The notes: a model not told the origin generated them from the sequence alone. DNA of 64,000 nucleotides from Sympetrum striolatum (GCA_947579665.1 CANPUZ010000055.1:124001-188000), one strand, 5' to 3'. Numbered from the stretch's first letter, positions 32,385 to 44,231 are shown. Program-made: numbers and translations.

Positions 32385-33235
32385 CCGAACGGTCTTAACT
32401 CCTTCTAAGCGATCTAAACGTATTTAGAGCAAAACAAACAGCGATCATTACGCATTCTAAGAGCTTTCAACGTTTTATGAGCGGTCTCAACTCCTTCTAA
32501 GCGATCTAAACGTATTTAGATCGGTCTCAACGCATTCTAAGGTCTTTCAACGTATTCTGAGCGGTCTCAACTCCTTCTAAGCGGCCTCTACTTATTCTAA
32601 CCTATCTCAACTCATTCTTAGCCGTCTAAAGTTCTTCTAAGCGGTGTAAACGTATTTAAATCGGTTTCAACTACTTCTAAGCGTTCTCAACTCATTCTAA
32701 GTGATCTCAACTCATTCTTAGCGATCTCAACTTAGTCTGAGCGGTCTCAACTCCTTCTTAACGATCTTAACGCATTCTAAGCGCTTTCAACGTATTCCAA
32801 ACACTCCCAACGTATTATTTGGAGTCTCAACGATTTCTAAGTGGACTCAACTCCAATGAAGCGATCTAAAAGGATTTACAGCTATCTCAACTCATTCTAA
32901 GCCAAACCAGCATATTCTAAACGAACTCAACGTATTCAATGCGATCTCAACACATTCTCAGCGGCCTCAGCGCATTCTGAGCGAATTAAACCTATACTAA
33001 GTGGTTTCAACGCATATTATGCCTTCTAAACGTACTTTATGCTTCACAAATGTTTTTAAGCGGTTTCAACGCATTATAAGCGATCTTAAGTTATAAAAAG
33101 CTGTCTGAATAGTTTCTAAGCACTTTCAACTTTTTCAATTCTGAGCGATCTAAACGTATTCAAAGCCGTCTCAAGTTCTTTTAAGTGGTGCAAACTTATT
33201 TAAATCGGTCTCAACTCATTCTAAACGGTCTCAAC
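32385..33235. repeat. 20-bp minisatellite, block 2
   Basis: Same 20-bp unit as block 1, ~42 copies. The order of variants at the left and right edges parallels block 1, so the two blocks derive from one ancestral element. Confidence 0.95.
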
Positions 33236-33636
33236 TCCGATGTATTAAACGAAAAAACGAAAATTTTCCTAAATTTCTCATCTTTTCCTTTTCCGCATCC
33301 CCATGACGACCGATGCCATTGTTGAATCCGAGCCGTGCGTTTTCCTATCGCATTAGGAATTAAAGCTCAATTGAAAGTAATTGTAAGAGAATTAAGGTGA
33401 ATTTTCACGTGTTCGATTGCACGACCGACAACTCGACTTCCGTACTTGACTGGCAAGTGAATCGATGTCGTGCACGACTCATCACGGTCACATAAAACAC
33501 AATGGAATTTCGAAAGTTTATTTATTTGTAATGTACTACCATATTTAAAGTTTTTACGGTCAGGTTAACTGCATTTCTACTATATTTAATCCTACTTGTG
33601 CCCTCATCATTGAGAAACAACAAGCGCTTTAGCTAG
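33236..33636 (+). mobile_element. Helitron-like tail, copy 2
   Basis: Parallels 31656-32073. Its end (TTGAGAAACAACAAGCGC, TTTAGCTAG then T) aligns with the hairpin end of the complete Helitron (TTGAGAATCAATGGGCGC, TTCAGCTAG then T), although the hairpin is no longer perfect. Confidence 0.7.
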
Positions 33637-34475
33637 TATCTTATATAATAGTGACGGTTGTGTATATATTTATCCATCCGATGTCAGTTACTCCGGTAAG
33701 AAATACTTGGAAGATATTTTCCGACATAAATTTCAAGCCATACACAGAGAAAGGGATTATAAAATTACTTGGAGTCGCTAAAAGGTCTAATGATGTATTA
33801 ATTATTGCTATTTAAATGGAAAAATGAAAATATCCCTTAGTAAAAATTCCACAAAAATACATTTCTCTACTGCGACCCAACTCACAGAGTTGTCAACAAG
33901 CAAAGATCACAAAACATTACAAGTATGTATACCAAAGGGCATCACCAAATAAACCAATTGGGTGAAGGAAGGGGGAGTTAACGGAGAGTTAGACAAACCA
34001 ATTGTGGGAGGAGGAGGGAGTGGAGGCAGGAGAGAAACCGTTGACAGCAGGGGGGGACTGTGTTGAAAACTGTTAGCGAGAGTGTAGTTGAATTGTGTTG
34101 TGTGATTTCAATCTGTTCTAAGATGTTAATTTTTGACCCTTTCTGTTGAGTCTGTAATAATTTAACCACAAAATTTGAATTATGTTTTTCCTCAAGTAGG
34201 CGTTTGGAAAAATGTAAAGCGTAGGATTTGTTATGGATGCATATCCGTGTTCCTGTTAAGCAATATTGTTGGTTTCTAGGGGAATATGTTGGTTTCTAAG
34301 CAATTTATGGGCTTCTTAGAGACCTTGAGTATGTAGGAATGAACTAATAGCATCTAGCATGAATTTAGAGGAATTTTCGAATAAAGACATAATTTTGAAG
34401 TTCTAATGTTTAAGGTCTTTGTTAAAGGCTTGATTGTTAAAGGATTGAGACTGTCCCTTCTTCCATCTGTCAGTG
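33637..34475. other. Unassigned sequence
   Basis: Contains a purine-rich stretch (33966-34060, plus strand) and a short imperfect repeat of TGTTGGTTTCTA near 34270-34300. No gene is recognised. Confidence 0.4.
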
Positions 34476-34810
34476 ATATTATATACATTAAAGCTTGTTT
34501 AAATGTGCATAGAAATAGAGAGGGAAACTTTAGAAGAATCGTTTTCTCACAAAATCTCTCTGTATATCACGGTATCACCGGCAAATAATCTAAGATTACT
34601 CTTTACGTTATCTACGAGATCGTAAATGTAAATTAGGAATAAAATCGGACCAAGAACACTTCCCTGTGGAACTCCTGATGAGATTCATATTTCGTCGGAT
34701 AAAATTCCGTCTAACGCAACTCGCTGAGATCTGTTTTCTAGAAAAGGTTTGGTCCATCTGATAACTTGTAGGCACTCAGGTTTGGAGATGTCTACTAGTT
34801 TGTCCGATGT
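34476..34810 (-). pseudogene. LINE reverse transcriptase palm fragment (catalytic Asp lost)
   Basis: Minus-strand frame reads VIRWTKPFLENRSQRVAL, one stop, then SGVPQGSVLGPILFLIYI, YDLVDNVKSNLRLF and AGDTVIYREI. GVPQGSVLGPxLFxxYxxD and the FADDT box are diagnostic motifs B and C of non-LTR reverse transcriptases. Here FADDT reads FAGDT, so one catalytic aspartate is replaced by glycine, and stops flank the segment. It is therefore inactive. It is the only piece of the RT active site in the window. Orientation and style fit the Jockey/CR1-like family whose C-termini are scattered here. Confidence 0.92.
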
Positions 34811-35017
34811 ATATTGCCCCGCAACTATTGCAATGCAATTTGTATATTCCTGCTTTGTAGTTGAAATTGAGTGTTGGGTATTGTAAATTTTGGAAATATA
34901 AAGCTTCCTTTGTTTACGGGGTGTTTTCGATCAAACCCACATGCCAAAGTGAAATCGCAATAGAAGAATATAACTTCATTTCTTCACTTCCCCCAATTTA
35001 CTTATATACGGGCGGTC
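34811..35017. other. Unassigned sequence
   Basis: GTATATTGCCCCGCAACTATTGCAATG-like text; no feature assigned. Confidence 0.3.
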
Positions 35018-35105
35018 AAAATTCTAATATCAGGAAATGATATATGTTCCACAAATGCCACATACGTTAACAACCCTTGCATTCATAATTTTATGGAATT
35101 TTAAT
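35018..35105 (+). mobile_element. HM 5'-end fragment
   Basis: GGTCAAAATTCTAA and ATGTTCCACAAATGCCAC match the start of the forward HM copy. It lies head-on against the 3' end of HM copy 6. Confidence 0.5.
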
Positions 35106-35107
35106 TA

Positions 35108-35885
35108 TTAACGAGTAAAATTTAGCTTGCATACTGCAAGCAGATCGACAACACTAATTTTATGTCGGAATCATACCGGGAGGGTTCTCAAATGAAAAAA
35201 AAACCGATTGAAAATATTCTTAAAATTCTCGGCAATTTTATCGTCTGGAATCGAGCCCAGGTCTTCCTGGTGAACTTATTACGCAGCACAACCGAAAATC
35301 ACCACCTTTAACTATGTGTGACAATTCAGGCAGAAATATTGGCTGTAACTGCCTCAAACGACGTCCTAATTTTTTCTTATATTCCTTATGTGAGAAATGT
35401 TAAAATGCTCTAGCATCGAACCCAGGAACAGAATGGTCTTATCTAAATTGTTTTCTAAAACTTACTCTTAACAAACATCTTCCATCTAAGCAAGAACTTC
35501 CTATCATTTCGATAAGTGCATCAAAAATAATGAAAAACTACCCCAATATATTTTAAATAAGAGACTTTTGCATCGTCCTAGCATCATACCCAGGATATTT
35601 TCTGCAAAAGTCATTAATGATTTCGATAGATCATGACCATATATATAGGCTCTTTGAGTTTTGATTCTCTACCTATCCGGGAAGTATTTTTTAAAAATTC
35701 CCGAAAATCAACGCAATGCATTTAAACGGAAAAAATCAGGACTTTGGGGCTCTCTGGAATCGAACCCATGACACTGAGGTCCAAAATCGCAATTTATCTG
35801 GCTGTTACACGTTATGGCCAATACGTCGTAAAAATTTCAAGTAAATCACGCTTGTGGTTTAGCCTGTGAATTTGTATCCTATCTA
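35108..35885 (-). mobile_element. HM repeat, copy 6
   Basis: Left: ACGAGTAAAATTTAGCTTGC with hairpin (3' terminus of HM). T-arm-like cores near 35243, 35417, 35583 (changed) and 35758. Right: GTGAATTTGTATCC. Two of the six modules are missing. The Tigger element sits at its edge. Confidence 0.7.
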
Positions 35886-35893
35886 TCTATATA

Positions 35894-38463
35894 CAGTAGT
35901 ACCTCTTACTACGAATGTTCCTTAGTACGAGTGTTCCATACTACGAGCTGGCACTCGGCCAAAATATTGACTCTTAAGACGAGCGAAATTTCTTACTACG
36001 AGCGTGCGGGTATAATCGTATCCTGCTTGTTGGCGCTGTCTAATAAGTTCGCGGGCGAGCTGCCAGGGCTACCAAGGACCCGATGGTAAGCTCGAAACAA
36101 AATCCCTTTTATATGCTGCTTACGTAAACGAGCCAAATCAAAGCGGGATGTGGAGTTCAATGATGATAACACCAAATCAAAATTCTTCTTGGATCACCCT
36201 GCCGTCGCTCACTCAGTTCGCGTTTTGAAATCGTAGGAAAAGCATTTCTAAATTGTGTTCTGGCAAATATTTTTGTTTTCTTTTTGCAATGTATACTGTA
36301 ACTTCTACATGGGACCTAAGAATCGTAGTGTAAAGGAGAGTAGTGATAAGAAGAAAAAGCTTATCAAGATCGATATTAAGAAGGAAATTATCGAAAAATA
36401 TGAAAAAGGAGTGCGTGTTGCGGACTTGGCGCGCCAATACAAACGGAGTACGTCGACGATGTGCACCATTTTGAAGAAAAAGAAGGAAATAAAGGCATTG
36501 TCGTCATCGAAGGGTGTCGCAAGGCTGCCGAAGAAGCGGTCAGTTGTGAATGAAGAGATGGAAAAATTACTTCTGATTTGGTTGAACGAGAAGGAACTCG
36601 CAGGTGATCTGAGGACATCATCTGTGAGAAGGCATGATTATTGTACGATGATATTTACAAGAAGTCTCCTGGAACGACATCAGAAGAACCTGCGGATACT
36701 GTGGAACTTTTCAAGGCCAGTCGAGGCTGGTTTGAAAAATTCAAGTGGAGAACCGGCATCCACAGCGTACTACGACATGGTGAGGCAGCCAGTGCGGTAC
36801 CAAGGCGGCTGAAGTGTTCGTTAAAGAGTTCACCGAACTCATCGCTTCGCAGGGCTTCGTCTCACAGCAGGTTTTTAACTTTGATGAGACTGGCCTGTTT
36901 TGGAAGAAGATGCCAAGACGGACGTTCATCACCGCCGAGGAGAAGAAGTTGCCAGGCCATAAGCCAATGAAGGATAGGCTGACGCTTGCTTTTTGCGCTA
37001 ACGCCAGTGGGGATGCAAAATCAAGCCTCTTCTGGTCTACCATTCGGAAAATCCGAGGGCATTCAAGGTTCACAAAATAATTTAGGAGAAGCAACCAGTG
37101 ATGTGGAGGGCTAATGTGAAGGCCTGGGTCACCAGGCAATTAACCATCGAGTGGGTAAACACCGCCTTCGGCCCGACTGTGAAGACATTCCTATTTGAAC
37201 AACGCCTTCCTCTCAAGGCCCTCCTCGTGCTTGACAATGTCCCGAGACACCCTCCGAACCTTCAGGATGAAATTTTGGATGAGTTCAGCTTCATCAAGAT
37301 CCCCTACCTGCTGCCGAATGCCACCCCTATTCTGCAGCCCATGGGCTGCAAGATAGGGGAGGCAGGTGGATCAGCAGGTGGTTTCCAATTTTAAGAAACT
37401 GTACACCAAGCATTTGTTACGTCAGTGCTTTGATATCACGGAGAACACAAAACTCACTCTGCGCCATTTCTGGAAAGATCCTTTTAATATCGTTAACTGC
37501 ACCAAAATCATCGATCAGGCATGGCAGGGAGTCATCAGAAGAACTCTGAATTCAGCTTGGAGGAAGCTGTAGCCCAAAGCTGTTTCCGAACGAGACTCCA
37601 TGGGATTCGAACCAGGAATGCCTGATGGGGAAGAAATCGTATCTCTTGGTAAATCCATGGGGCTGGAGGTGGATGATGCCGACATCAATGAACTCCTCGA
37701 GGGCCACGGAGAAGAACTGACGACGGAAGAACTACTGCTGCTTCAGGAGCACAATCAGTCAGATGCAATGGAGGAAACTGTATTGGGGGAGAAAGCAGGA
37801 ACGTCGGATGATGCGCTGCCATCCGAAAAATTGAGAGAAATGTTATCGAAGTGGCATGAACTGTCCGATTTTGTCGAAAAACATCACCCAGATAAATTTA
37901 ATTCAGGGCGTGCGGCTGTATTGTTTAACGATAAGGGTATGGAACACTTACAAAAAATTTTTAAAAGCCGTATGAAACTAATTTCGCTTGATAAGTGCCT
38001 GAAAAAACGAACTGAACTTAACGAACGAACGAACTAAAAACGAACGAAAAGAGGAAGAACAATGTTCACCAGGCAAATTGCCTACCTAAGATGCGACAGT
38101 GCGAGAGAAAACGCAAAAAAATGTGCCTGACTTTTTATTGAAAGGAGATTCTCCCCCAAAACAGTAGTCCTCCGCTCTCCAGCCCAGATTGTCATAGTTA
38201 AAAGGTTGACTGACTTGTTAAAACCTTTATATTTCATTGCTTTATCTTTTTTAATGATTTATAATTGTTATGTCATTAATTACTGTACTACATCGAAGAT
38301 AATTAACAATAATTTTCTAAATTGAGGTGGGGTGGATGGGGGCTGGAACGAATTAATTGCATTTCAATGAAGTTAAATGGGGAAAATTGTTTCTTAAAAC
38401 GAGCATTTCTTAATACGAGCTCGATTTTGGAACGGATTAAACTCGTAGTAAGAGGTACCACTG
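35894..38463 (+). mobile_element. Tigger (pogo-superfamily) DNA transposon, intact ends
   Basis: 2,570 bp, a typical Tigger length. Terminal inverted repeats start CAGTAGTACCTCTTACTACG (left) and CAGTGGTACCTCTTACTACG (right, reverse complement), 20 of 21 identical. They are flanked by TA (35892-35893 and 38464-38465), the expected target duplication. Subterminal TTASTACGAG-type motifs recur inside both ends (e.g. near 35925, 35950, 35998, 38400, 38415, 38445) and are probable transposase-binding sites. Visibly less AT-rich than its surroundings. Ends and subterminal motifs are preserved although the transposase is broken, so it could be moved only by a transposase supplied elsewhere. Confidence 0.95.
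36309..38037 (+). pseudogene. Tigger-like transposase, multiply frameshifted
   Basis: Start MGPKNRSVKES at 36309. N-terminus: CENP-B/pogo-type helix-turn-helix (IDIKKEIIEKYEKGVRVADL, then RQYKRSTSTMCTILKK). The second DNA-binding part ends LIWLNEKELAGD. DDE core: first Asp in VFNFDETGLFWKK, second in LLVLDNVPRHPP, third in the MDQQVVSNF block. Breaks: shift near 36615 with a stop (TGA, ~36633); shift near 36797; shift near 37015 with TAG near 37084; a ~25-bp insertion at 37345 between LQPM and DQQV; TAG for a probable Trp at 37570. The tail is acidic (LLEGHGEELTTEELLLL). All three catalytic Asp codons survive but cannot be read as one protein. Family: Tigger/Jerky, DDE_1 endonuclease type. 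Confidence 0.93.
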
Positions 38464-38469
38464 TATATA

Positions 38470-39864
38470 GATTTTTTTATACACTATATAGTTTTTTGGC
38501 AGTAATTTGCTTAAAAACGAGATTAAATATACAAATTTTGACTCGTTTTAAAGCTTATGTAGTTCATCCGAATTAGGAACAGATGTTAACTTTTGCGAAG
38601 TAGAAATCTCAAAAAAACATCGAAAACCCGAAAACATTCGGAAAAACATCCTTCTTTACATTAATATTCTCAAATATTGATATTGATATAGTAATTTAGA
38701 CATGTTGCGACACAAGCATTTAAACCATCTTAATTTGAATTTGATTTTTCGATTTTTAAGCAAGAATGGCCATACAACCGAATTATTTTCGATTGTTTTC
38801 GGATCTTCGACGTTTTTTTTGGGTTTACTGCTAGGCATTTAAAGTGAAAGTCTATACTATCTATACAGTCCAAATTGGCATAGTTTATCTCTATTTTTAA
38901 TAAAAACATGGTTAAAAACTGAAATTTTTGTAATCATTTTCTTGTTTTCGAAGTATTTTGGGTTAAATTCCCAGCGAAACAGTATATCTTTTCTTAATTT
39001 GGATCGATAAGGCGATTCCTAATGTGTTCTAAAATGCCAGTTTTATTATGATGTTTAAGGAAAACGTATAAATAAATAAATCTTTCAAGTTTTAATTTTG
39101 GTTTTCAAGGATTCTTGCATCTACTGCTCGATTAAATAGACAACTTTATCAAAAGATGAGGGATTTCAATGAAAGATCTAATATGCTTCATAATTTGATA
39201 AGTATATATCAATACTTTAACTAATCAAAGCAAAACAAACTGAAATTCCTATAAGAGTTTTCGCGTTTTTGAACTCACTGCTCCGCGAATGTGAAAATGT
39301 TTTCCTGTTTCGGAAAGATCTCGTCTACAGCTTAAAAATTAGTGCAAATTTGAATAGTTTATTTCGATATTTAAGCAAAATATTGCCAAAAAACGGAATT
39401 TTCCCTTAATTCACGGATTGTGGACGTTTTATGGTAATATGGGTAGAAAATAATTGAAAAAAAATTATATTTTTACCATATTTTGATTGAAAATCGAAGT
39501 AAACTATACAGATATTGGCTACTAAGATAGATAAGACATTTACTTTTGCGCCAGTTAATAAATGTAAAATCCTGAAAATAATCTGAAATATATCGTATAA
39601 ATGTCTTTATGTGCTATGTATGTGATATTGACATAAAATTATCAATATAGGACTAAAATTATAGAGTTTATAGAGATACCCCTAATTTATAGTAAAATTT
39701 TCATTTTAATAAGGCAGTTGATGTGAACATTCTTGAATACCAGTAAAATATCTTGAAAACCTTTACTTTTCTTGCCTTTTTTCATATAAAACAACATAAT
39801 ATTGTAAAAATAATCTAGTAAACATAATCTCTATAATAAGGTTCTTACAAGCTATAATTTACAA
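38470..39864. other. AT-rich relic DNA with degenerate repeated phrases
   Basis: Phrases like TTTAAGCAAAATATTGCC-AAAAAACGGAATTTTCC recur in diverged form here and at 40.46, 40.62, 40.73 and 43.65 kb. I suspect an old dispersed or tandem repeat but cannot define its unit. No coding signature. Confidence 0.4.
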
Positions 39865-40095
39865 TCAAACACTGCAATCCGCCAGTGGCGCTTGGCTGGG
39901 GGTGTAAAAAAACCGAGATCCCTAAATAACCTGAAGAGCTATTAGCTTCTCCAATATTTCGCGGGAAAAACGATCAAAAGTAACTATCTCTCCTGGAAAC
40001 TACTTCCCTGTATCGCTTTTTCGATATTGCTTCCTTGACTAGCTGCACTACCATCTCGAGATCGGAGATTAATTCTACAAAGTAAATTGAACAAA
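39865..40095 (-). pseudogene. LINE 3'-end fragment (Jockey/CR1-like)
   Basis: Shows the CCGCCAGTGGCG hairpin block and GGGGGTGTAAAA, then a minus-strand region (GATACAGGGAAGTAGTTTCC) equivalent to the KRYREVVARTD tail of the RT. Confidence 0.6.
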
Positions 40096-41555
40096 GACTC
40101 TCATTTTGGTCTTTGAATATAGATGAATGGCGTCCACATAGTCAACCTCACCAGGCCCGTACGCACGGGGGGGTTTGGTGGTTTGAACTCCCCCCATGAG
40201 GATCCTTCATACAAAATGTTCATGAATTGAAGATAGGATAAAATGAAATAATATTATTTAATGATTCATTTAGTAAACGTTTCCTTCCAAAATGTAGTGC
40301 CTCTTACAAATTTCATGTTATCGTCTGTCAGGACTCCTGTACGTTTTCGCGTACGTTCATTATTGATAGTTGTATTATAATAGTTACTATTTTTAATGAG
40401 AAAAACCCTCCGCACGAGCAAATCCTGCGCACGGCCCTGAACCTCACAACATTAATATCCATATTTGGGCAAATTGTAGCAAAAAAACTGAAGTTTCTCC
40501 AATTATTTTTTTGAAGTTTGTGGAATTTTCTGCTCGCAAAGAGTGCTAATGTATTTCTTTTGCTGATAGATCCCGTAGAAATCGTTAAACGAGTCCGAAT
40601 TGGAATATTTAATTAAAATTATTAAGCAAATTATTGCAAAAAACTATAATTTTTCCGATGAGTTTTTTTCTGTATACTACTACGAAAAAGAGAAAATTTG
40701 GATTATTCCTCGAGTATTGCTCGATATTTTACCAAAATATGGCTAAAAACTAAATAATGGTTCTGTTAATTTTTCAGGGTTTTCAGCTACCCTTATTTAA
40801 AAATCTGTTCCTTTTCCGGATACTTGACGGATATGTTTTTTTAATTACTTATATTAATAATAAGAATAATAAATGGATTTATTCGGGCGAGATTGAGACT
40901 AGAAAGTCTCCTCTTACACCTAACCCATCGTCGTATGCGAAACACAAAGAAAGAGATAGTTTGCAAAAGTGCACGAAGAAAAGTAATATGTGGATTGAAA
41001 AAACCTAAGCTGAGGGCTCAGGAAAAATTTCCACTGCAGGAAAACACTCCCTAGAAGGGGAGTGTGAAAAACCTGCGAAATCTACAATAGAAAATTATAT
41101 TTTTGATGAAGGAGAAAGAAAAGGGTTATGATGGACAGACAGTGAAAATATAAAAATTGTACAAAAAGAAAGGAGAAATAACATAACTGCACTACAAACA
41201 ATCAGATAAAATAAATCAACTTCACTAAACTGAAATTAATTATAGATGAATAAAAATAAACGTTGAACAATGGGAGATAAATCTCAAAGAAATGAAGAAA
41301 ATGAAATTACATTGAGAAAAACATACAAACGAAACATTAAAAGGTCTAGTACACTGAAAATAATCAAAAACATAGTTTATAGGAAAGTGTTAAAAGACAA
41401 AAAGAGAAAATAAACAAAAAATAAAATAAATTAAATAAAAAAAATAAAAAGATGTGCGGAAATCAAAAGGATTAAAACATTTGCTGCTTCCGATTTGAAA
41501 AATTCTAAAACAAAATCTAAGTTAGCTAATCGTTAATATTGTACATATATTCATG
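40096..41555. other. Unassigned AT-rich sequence
   Basis: TTCGGGCGAGATTGAGACTA with a TCTTACACCTAACCC block (40876-40925) is shared in diverged form with 55282-55330, so part of this is dispersed repeat. An open frame at 40757-41008 has no family features. Confidence 0.4.
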
Positions 41556-41559
41556 ACAT

Positions 41560-41975
41560 GAGGCAGCGGATCAGAACCAAACAATTGTGTAACAAGGTTG
41601 GGGTGATGGAGTTGTGAATTTAGGTGCATTTAAGTTCTGCTTTGGATAGTTATGAGATGATTGTGACATTTACGCTTAAAGGTAAAAATGGTGGATGAGT
41701 TTTGAATTACTTGGGGAAGTGCGTTCCAGAGGTTGATAGCTGTAACTGTAAATGAATTGTGAAAGATCTCGGTTCTATGTTGAGGAATCAATAGTTGTTT
41801 GCGACCTCTTGTATTGCGGTCATGAATGCAATCCAAAGACAAAAATAAAGAGTGAATGTAATTAGGAGATTTAGTATATCAAAATTTGTTAGTGATACAA
41901 AGAAAGTGATGCTTGCGCCGGAGATCAAGCTTTAGTAGTGAGAGTTTCGTGTTATAATCCGAAATGTGATCGTAC
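41560..41975 (-). pseudogene. LINE reverse transcriptase C-terminal tail
   Basis: Minus-strand frame reads YNTKLSLLKLDLRRKHHF, one stop, then SPNYIHSLFLSLDCIHDR, NTRGRKQLLIPQHRTEIFHN, SFTVTAINLWNALPQ. RxxRT-(x)-FxxSFxVxAxxLWNxLP is the conserved extreme C-terminus of many Jockey/CR1/RTE-grade non-LTR polyproteins. It is interrupted upstream by the F1 element at 41976. This subtype differs from the KRFREVIARTDS family elsewhere, so at least two LINE families are present. Confidence 0.9.
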
Positions 41976-42109
41976 TTTTTACTTTCTCCATATACGAAGT
42001 ATAGAGAAAGTATTGTTTTCATGAAAAAATTCGACTTCGAGATTTCAACGGAAATACATGTTTTGGGGTCCCTAGAACACGTTTTGACTATTTTCGGAAT
42101 GATGTCTGT

Positions 42110-42156
<47 letters not shown>

Positions 42157-42963
42157 TGTGTGTGATAGTGGACGCTCTAACGTGAAAACTATTAGTCGTA
42201 TCAACACCAAACTTCATATATAGTGTTGTGGTGTCTGCTGTCAGAGTTGATTGGTTTTTGGAGTAAATCGGTCAACCGGAAGTCGAGCTTTATTCATTAA
42301 AGCTCATTTCCGGTTTTCAAAATATCTCCATAAATAAGATATATACGTGTATTGTATTACTTATAAAAGTTTTAGATAATGTAATTTACTATAACTTTTG
42401 TATTTAACATATTTTTGTATCACCGGTTGATTAGGAGTTATTCGTCAAACACTGATAAACCGGAAGAAGATGATTATGTACTTTGTGGGCGCTCTAACAT
42501 GAAAATTATTTGGCGGATCAACACCAAATTTCATATGTAGTATTTCTATTACAGTCTTTAGAGTTGATTAGTTTTTGGAGTAAATCGGTCAACCGGAAGT
42601 TGAGGTTCATTCTTCACAGCTCATTTCCGGTTTTCAAAATATCTCCATAAATATGATATTTAGGTACATACAATCTATGAATGTTTTAGAAATAAATTTT
42701 ACTATAACTTTTGTATGAAACATATTTTCGTATCACTGATTGTTTAGGAGTTTTTCCTGAAATACTGATAAACCGGAAGTTGCTGATTATGTACTTTGTG
42801 GGCGCTGTGGGCTCTATGGGCGAAATGCCAGTTTCATCGTCTTTCATCCAGCATGTCCCGAACAACATTATTTATAATGTTTAGAGTTCGAAATTACTGT
42901 CGTAGATAAGTATTTACATTTTATATATGGAGAAAGTCATGTGCTGGCCACATCAGATTTTTT
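41976..42963 (+). mobile_element. F1 non-coding element, copy 4 (full length)
   Basis: TTTTTACTTTCTCCATATAC left end with hairpin, TG tract 42106-42170, two modules with GGGCGCTCTAAC and CCGGAAGTYGAG blocks, right end TATATGGAGAAAGTCATGTG with GGCCACATCAGATTTTTT. It is inserted into the LINE relic and flanked by T-runs on both sides. Confidence 0.85.
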
Positions 42964-43367
42964 AAGTTGAAAATATATCTCACCGCGGAGTTTTGTAAGC
43001 GTTGTAATTTGATAGCTAGTTCACCGAATATATACTTAAGTAATAAAGTAATAAGTAAATAAGTAATATAATATACTTAAGTATATCATGCAGATAAAAC
43101 TGAAAATTTTCCAATAGTATTCTGTCTTATTTTTTGTAATAACTCCTTCTCGTAAGAAAGTATCTATTCACGACTCAGAACGTCAAAAGCTTTTAATGAT
43201 TCTAAATTTCTAAATCTATTTCGAATTTTAAGAAAACATTTTAATCATTTACGGGCGTTTTTTTAGGGATTTTGCATCGCAAAAATAAAATCTGTTCCTA
43301 ATTCGGAATAACTTCGTCAAAGCTTCTAATTCAGTCCATACTAAACCAGCCTATCTATAATTCTAAA
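42964..43367. other. Unassigned AT-rich sequence
   Basis: Short AAGTAATAAGTAA-type simple repeats near 43045; otherwise nothing recognised. Confidence 0.4.
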
Positions 43368-43443
43368 GGCTCCCGGATAGTAATGTGGACAGAGCGTTTG
43401 CCTTTGGTGAAAACGATCCCGGGTTCGAATCCCGGTGGGAGCC
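43368..43443 (+). tRNA. tRNA-like gene or tRNA-derived element
   Basis: GGCTCCC pairs with GGGAGCC at the ends. The T arm is perfect (CCGGG-TTCGAAT-CCCGG). A-box-like TAGTAATGTGG matches TRGYNNARNGG at 10 of 11 positions, and B-box GGTTCGAATCC is perfect, so Pol III promoter elements are present. The anticodon arm (TTTGCCTTTGGTGAAAA) does not give a clean 5-bp stem with a 7-nt loop, so I assign no amino acid. A shorter relative is at 53.23 kb; both are preceded by AA. Most likely a tRNA pseudogene or SINE head. Confidence 0.5.
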
Positions 43444-43679
43444 GATGTGCGAAAGGACCTAAGCTGTCAAAGCACTTTTAATAATACTACTACTACTCTA
43501 ATTCTAAGAAAAATGATCAAAACGCAAATTTTTGGGATTTCGTCATTTTATTGTGATCTCCGGGAAAGATAAAACTTGATATTTTTTGGAGGTACGTCTT
43601 CCAAAGCCTCTAAATGAATCCAGATATGACTATTTCTGCTCGATGTGCAATTAAAATATGGCTAAAGAATATGGAGCTC

Positions 43680-44210
43680 GTGATGCATCACAAATACCTA
43701 GGAATAACGCTCCGCAGTAATTTTTCCATCAAAAAGGAAATTTTCGAAGGGTGATAAAAAAATGCGAATGGGATACAAAGATTATCCATTGGAATTCTAA
43801 GTTCATCGAGAGTAAAAGAAATAGCGTACTTTTCCTTGACCTCTACTTGAGTATTGCTGTGCGATTTGGGATCCTCACGAAGTAGCATTAATTTCCGATC
43901 TTGGGATGGTAGAGCAGCAAAGTTCGTCAAGGGAGATCTCAGATTTGGCAGCAGTGTTTCTGCTATGATAGAATCCCTCGGATGGAACTCTCTTGTTGAT
44001 GGAAGACTTAAATATTGACGGAAGCTCTTTGATAAATTTATCACTGCCGATTTCGGGGAGGAGATAACTGATATTGTTATCCCAGTTACAATCTTACGCG
44101 ATCTTCAAGAGAAACAAAAGAGTGATACAGGGAAGTAGTTGCCAGGACAGATAGTTGCTTTTGGTTTCCGCGAAGTATTAGAGAAGCTAATGGTTCTCCA
44201 GGTTAGATAG
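43680..44210 (+). pseudogene. LINE reverse transcriptase C-terminus (Jockey/CR1-like), plus strand
   Basis: Plus-strand relic: MHHKYLGITLRSNFSIKKEI, SSRVKEIAYF, AKFVKGDLRFGSSVSAMIE, SLGWNSLVDGRLKY, then REVVARTDSCFWFPR and SIREANGSPG. This is the same order as the minus-strand copies at 7.5 and 12.85 kb, with several shifts and stops. It is the only plus-oriented copy of this subfamily in the window. Confidence 0.85.
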
Positions 44211-44231
44211 TTAAAGTTAAATGCAAATGTA

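Noticed and set aside
30228..33235. CRISPR-like array
   Set aside because: The 20-bp units are contiguous without unique spacers and lie among eukaryotic transposons.
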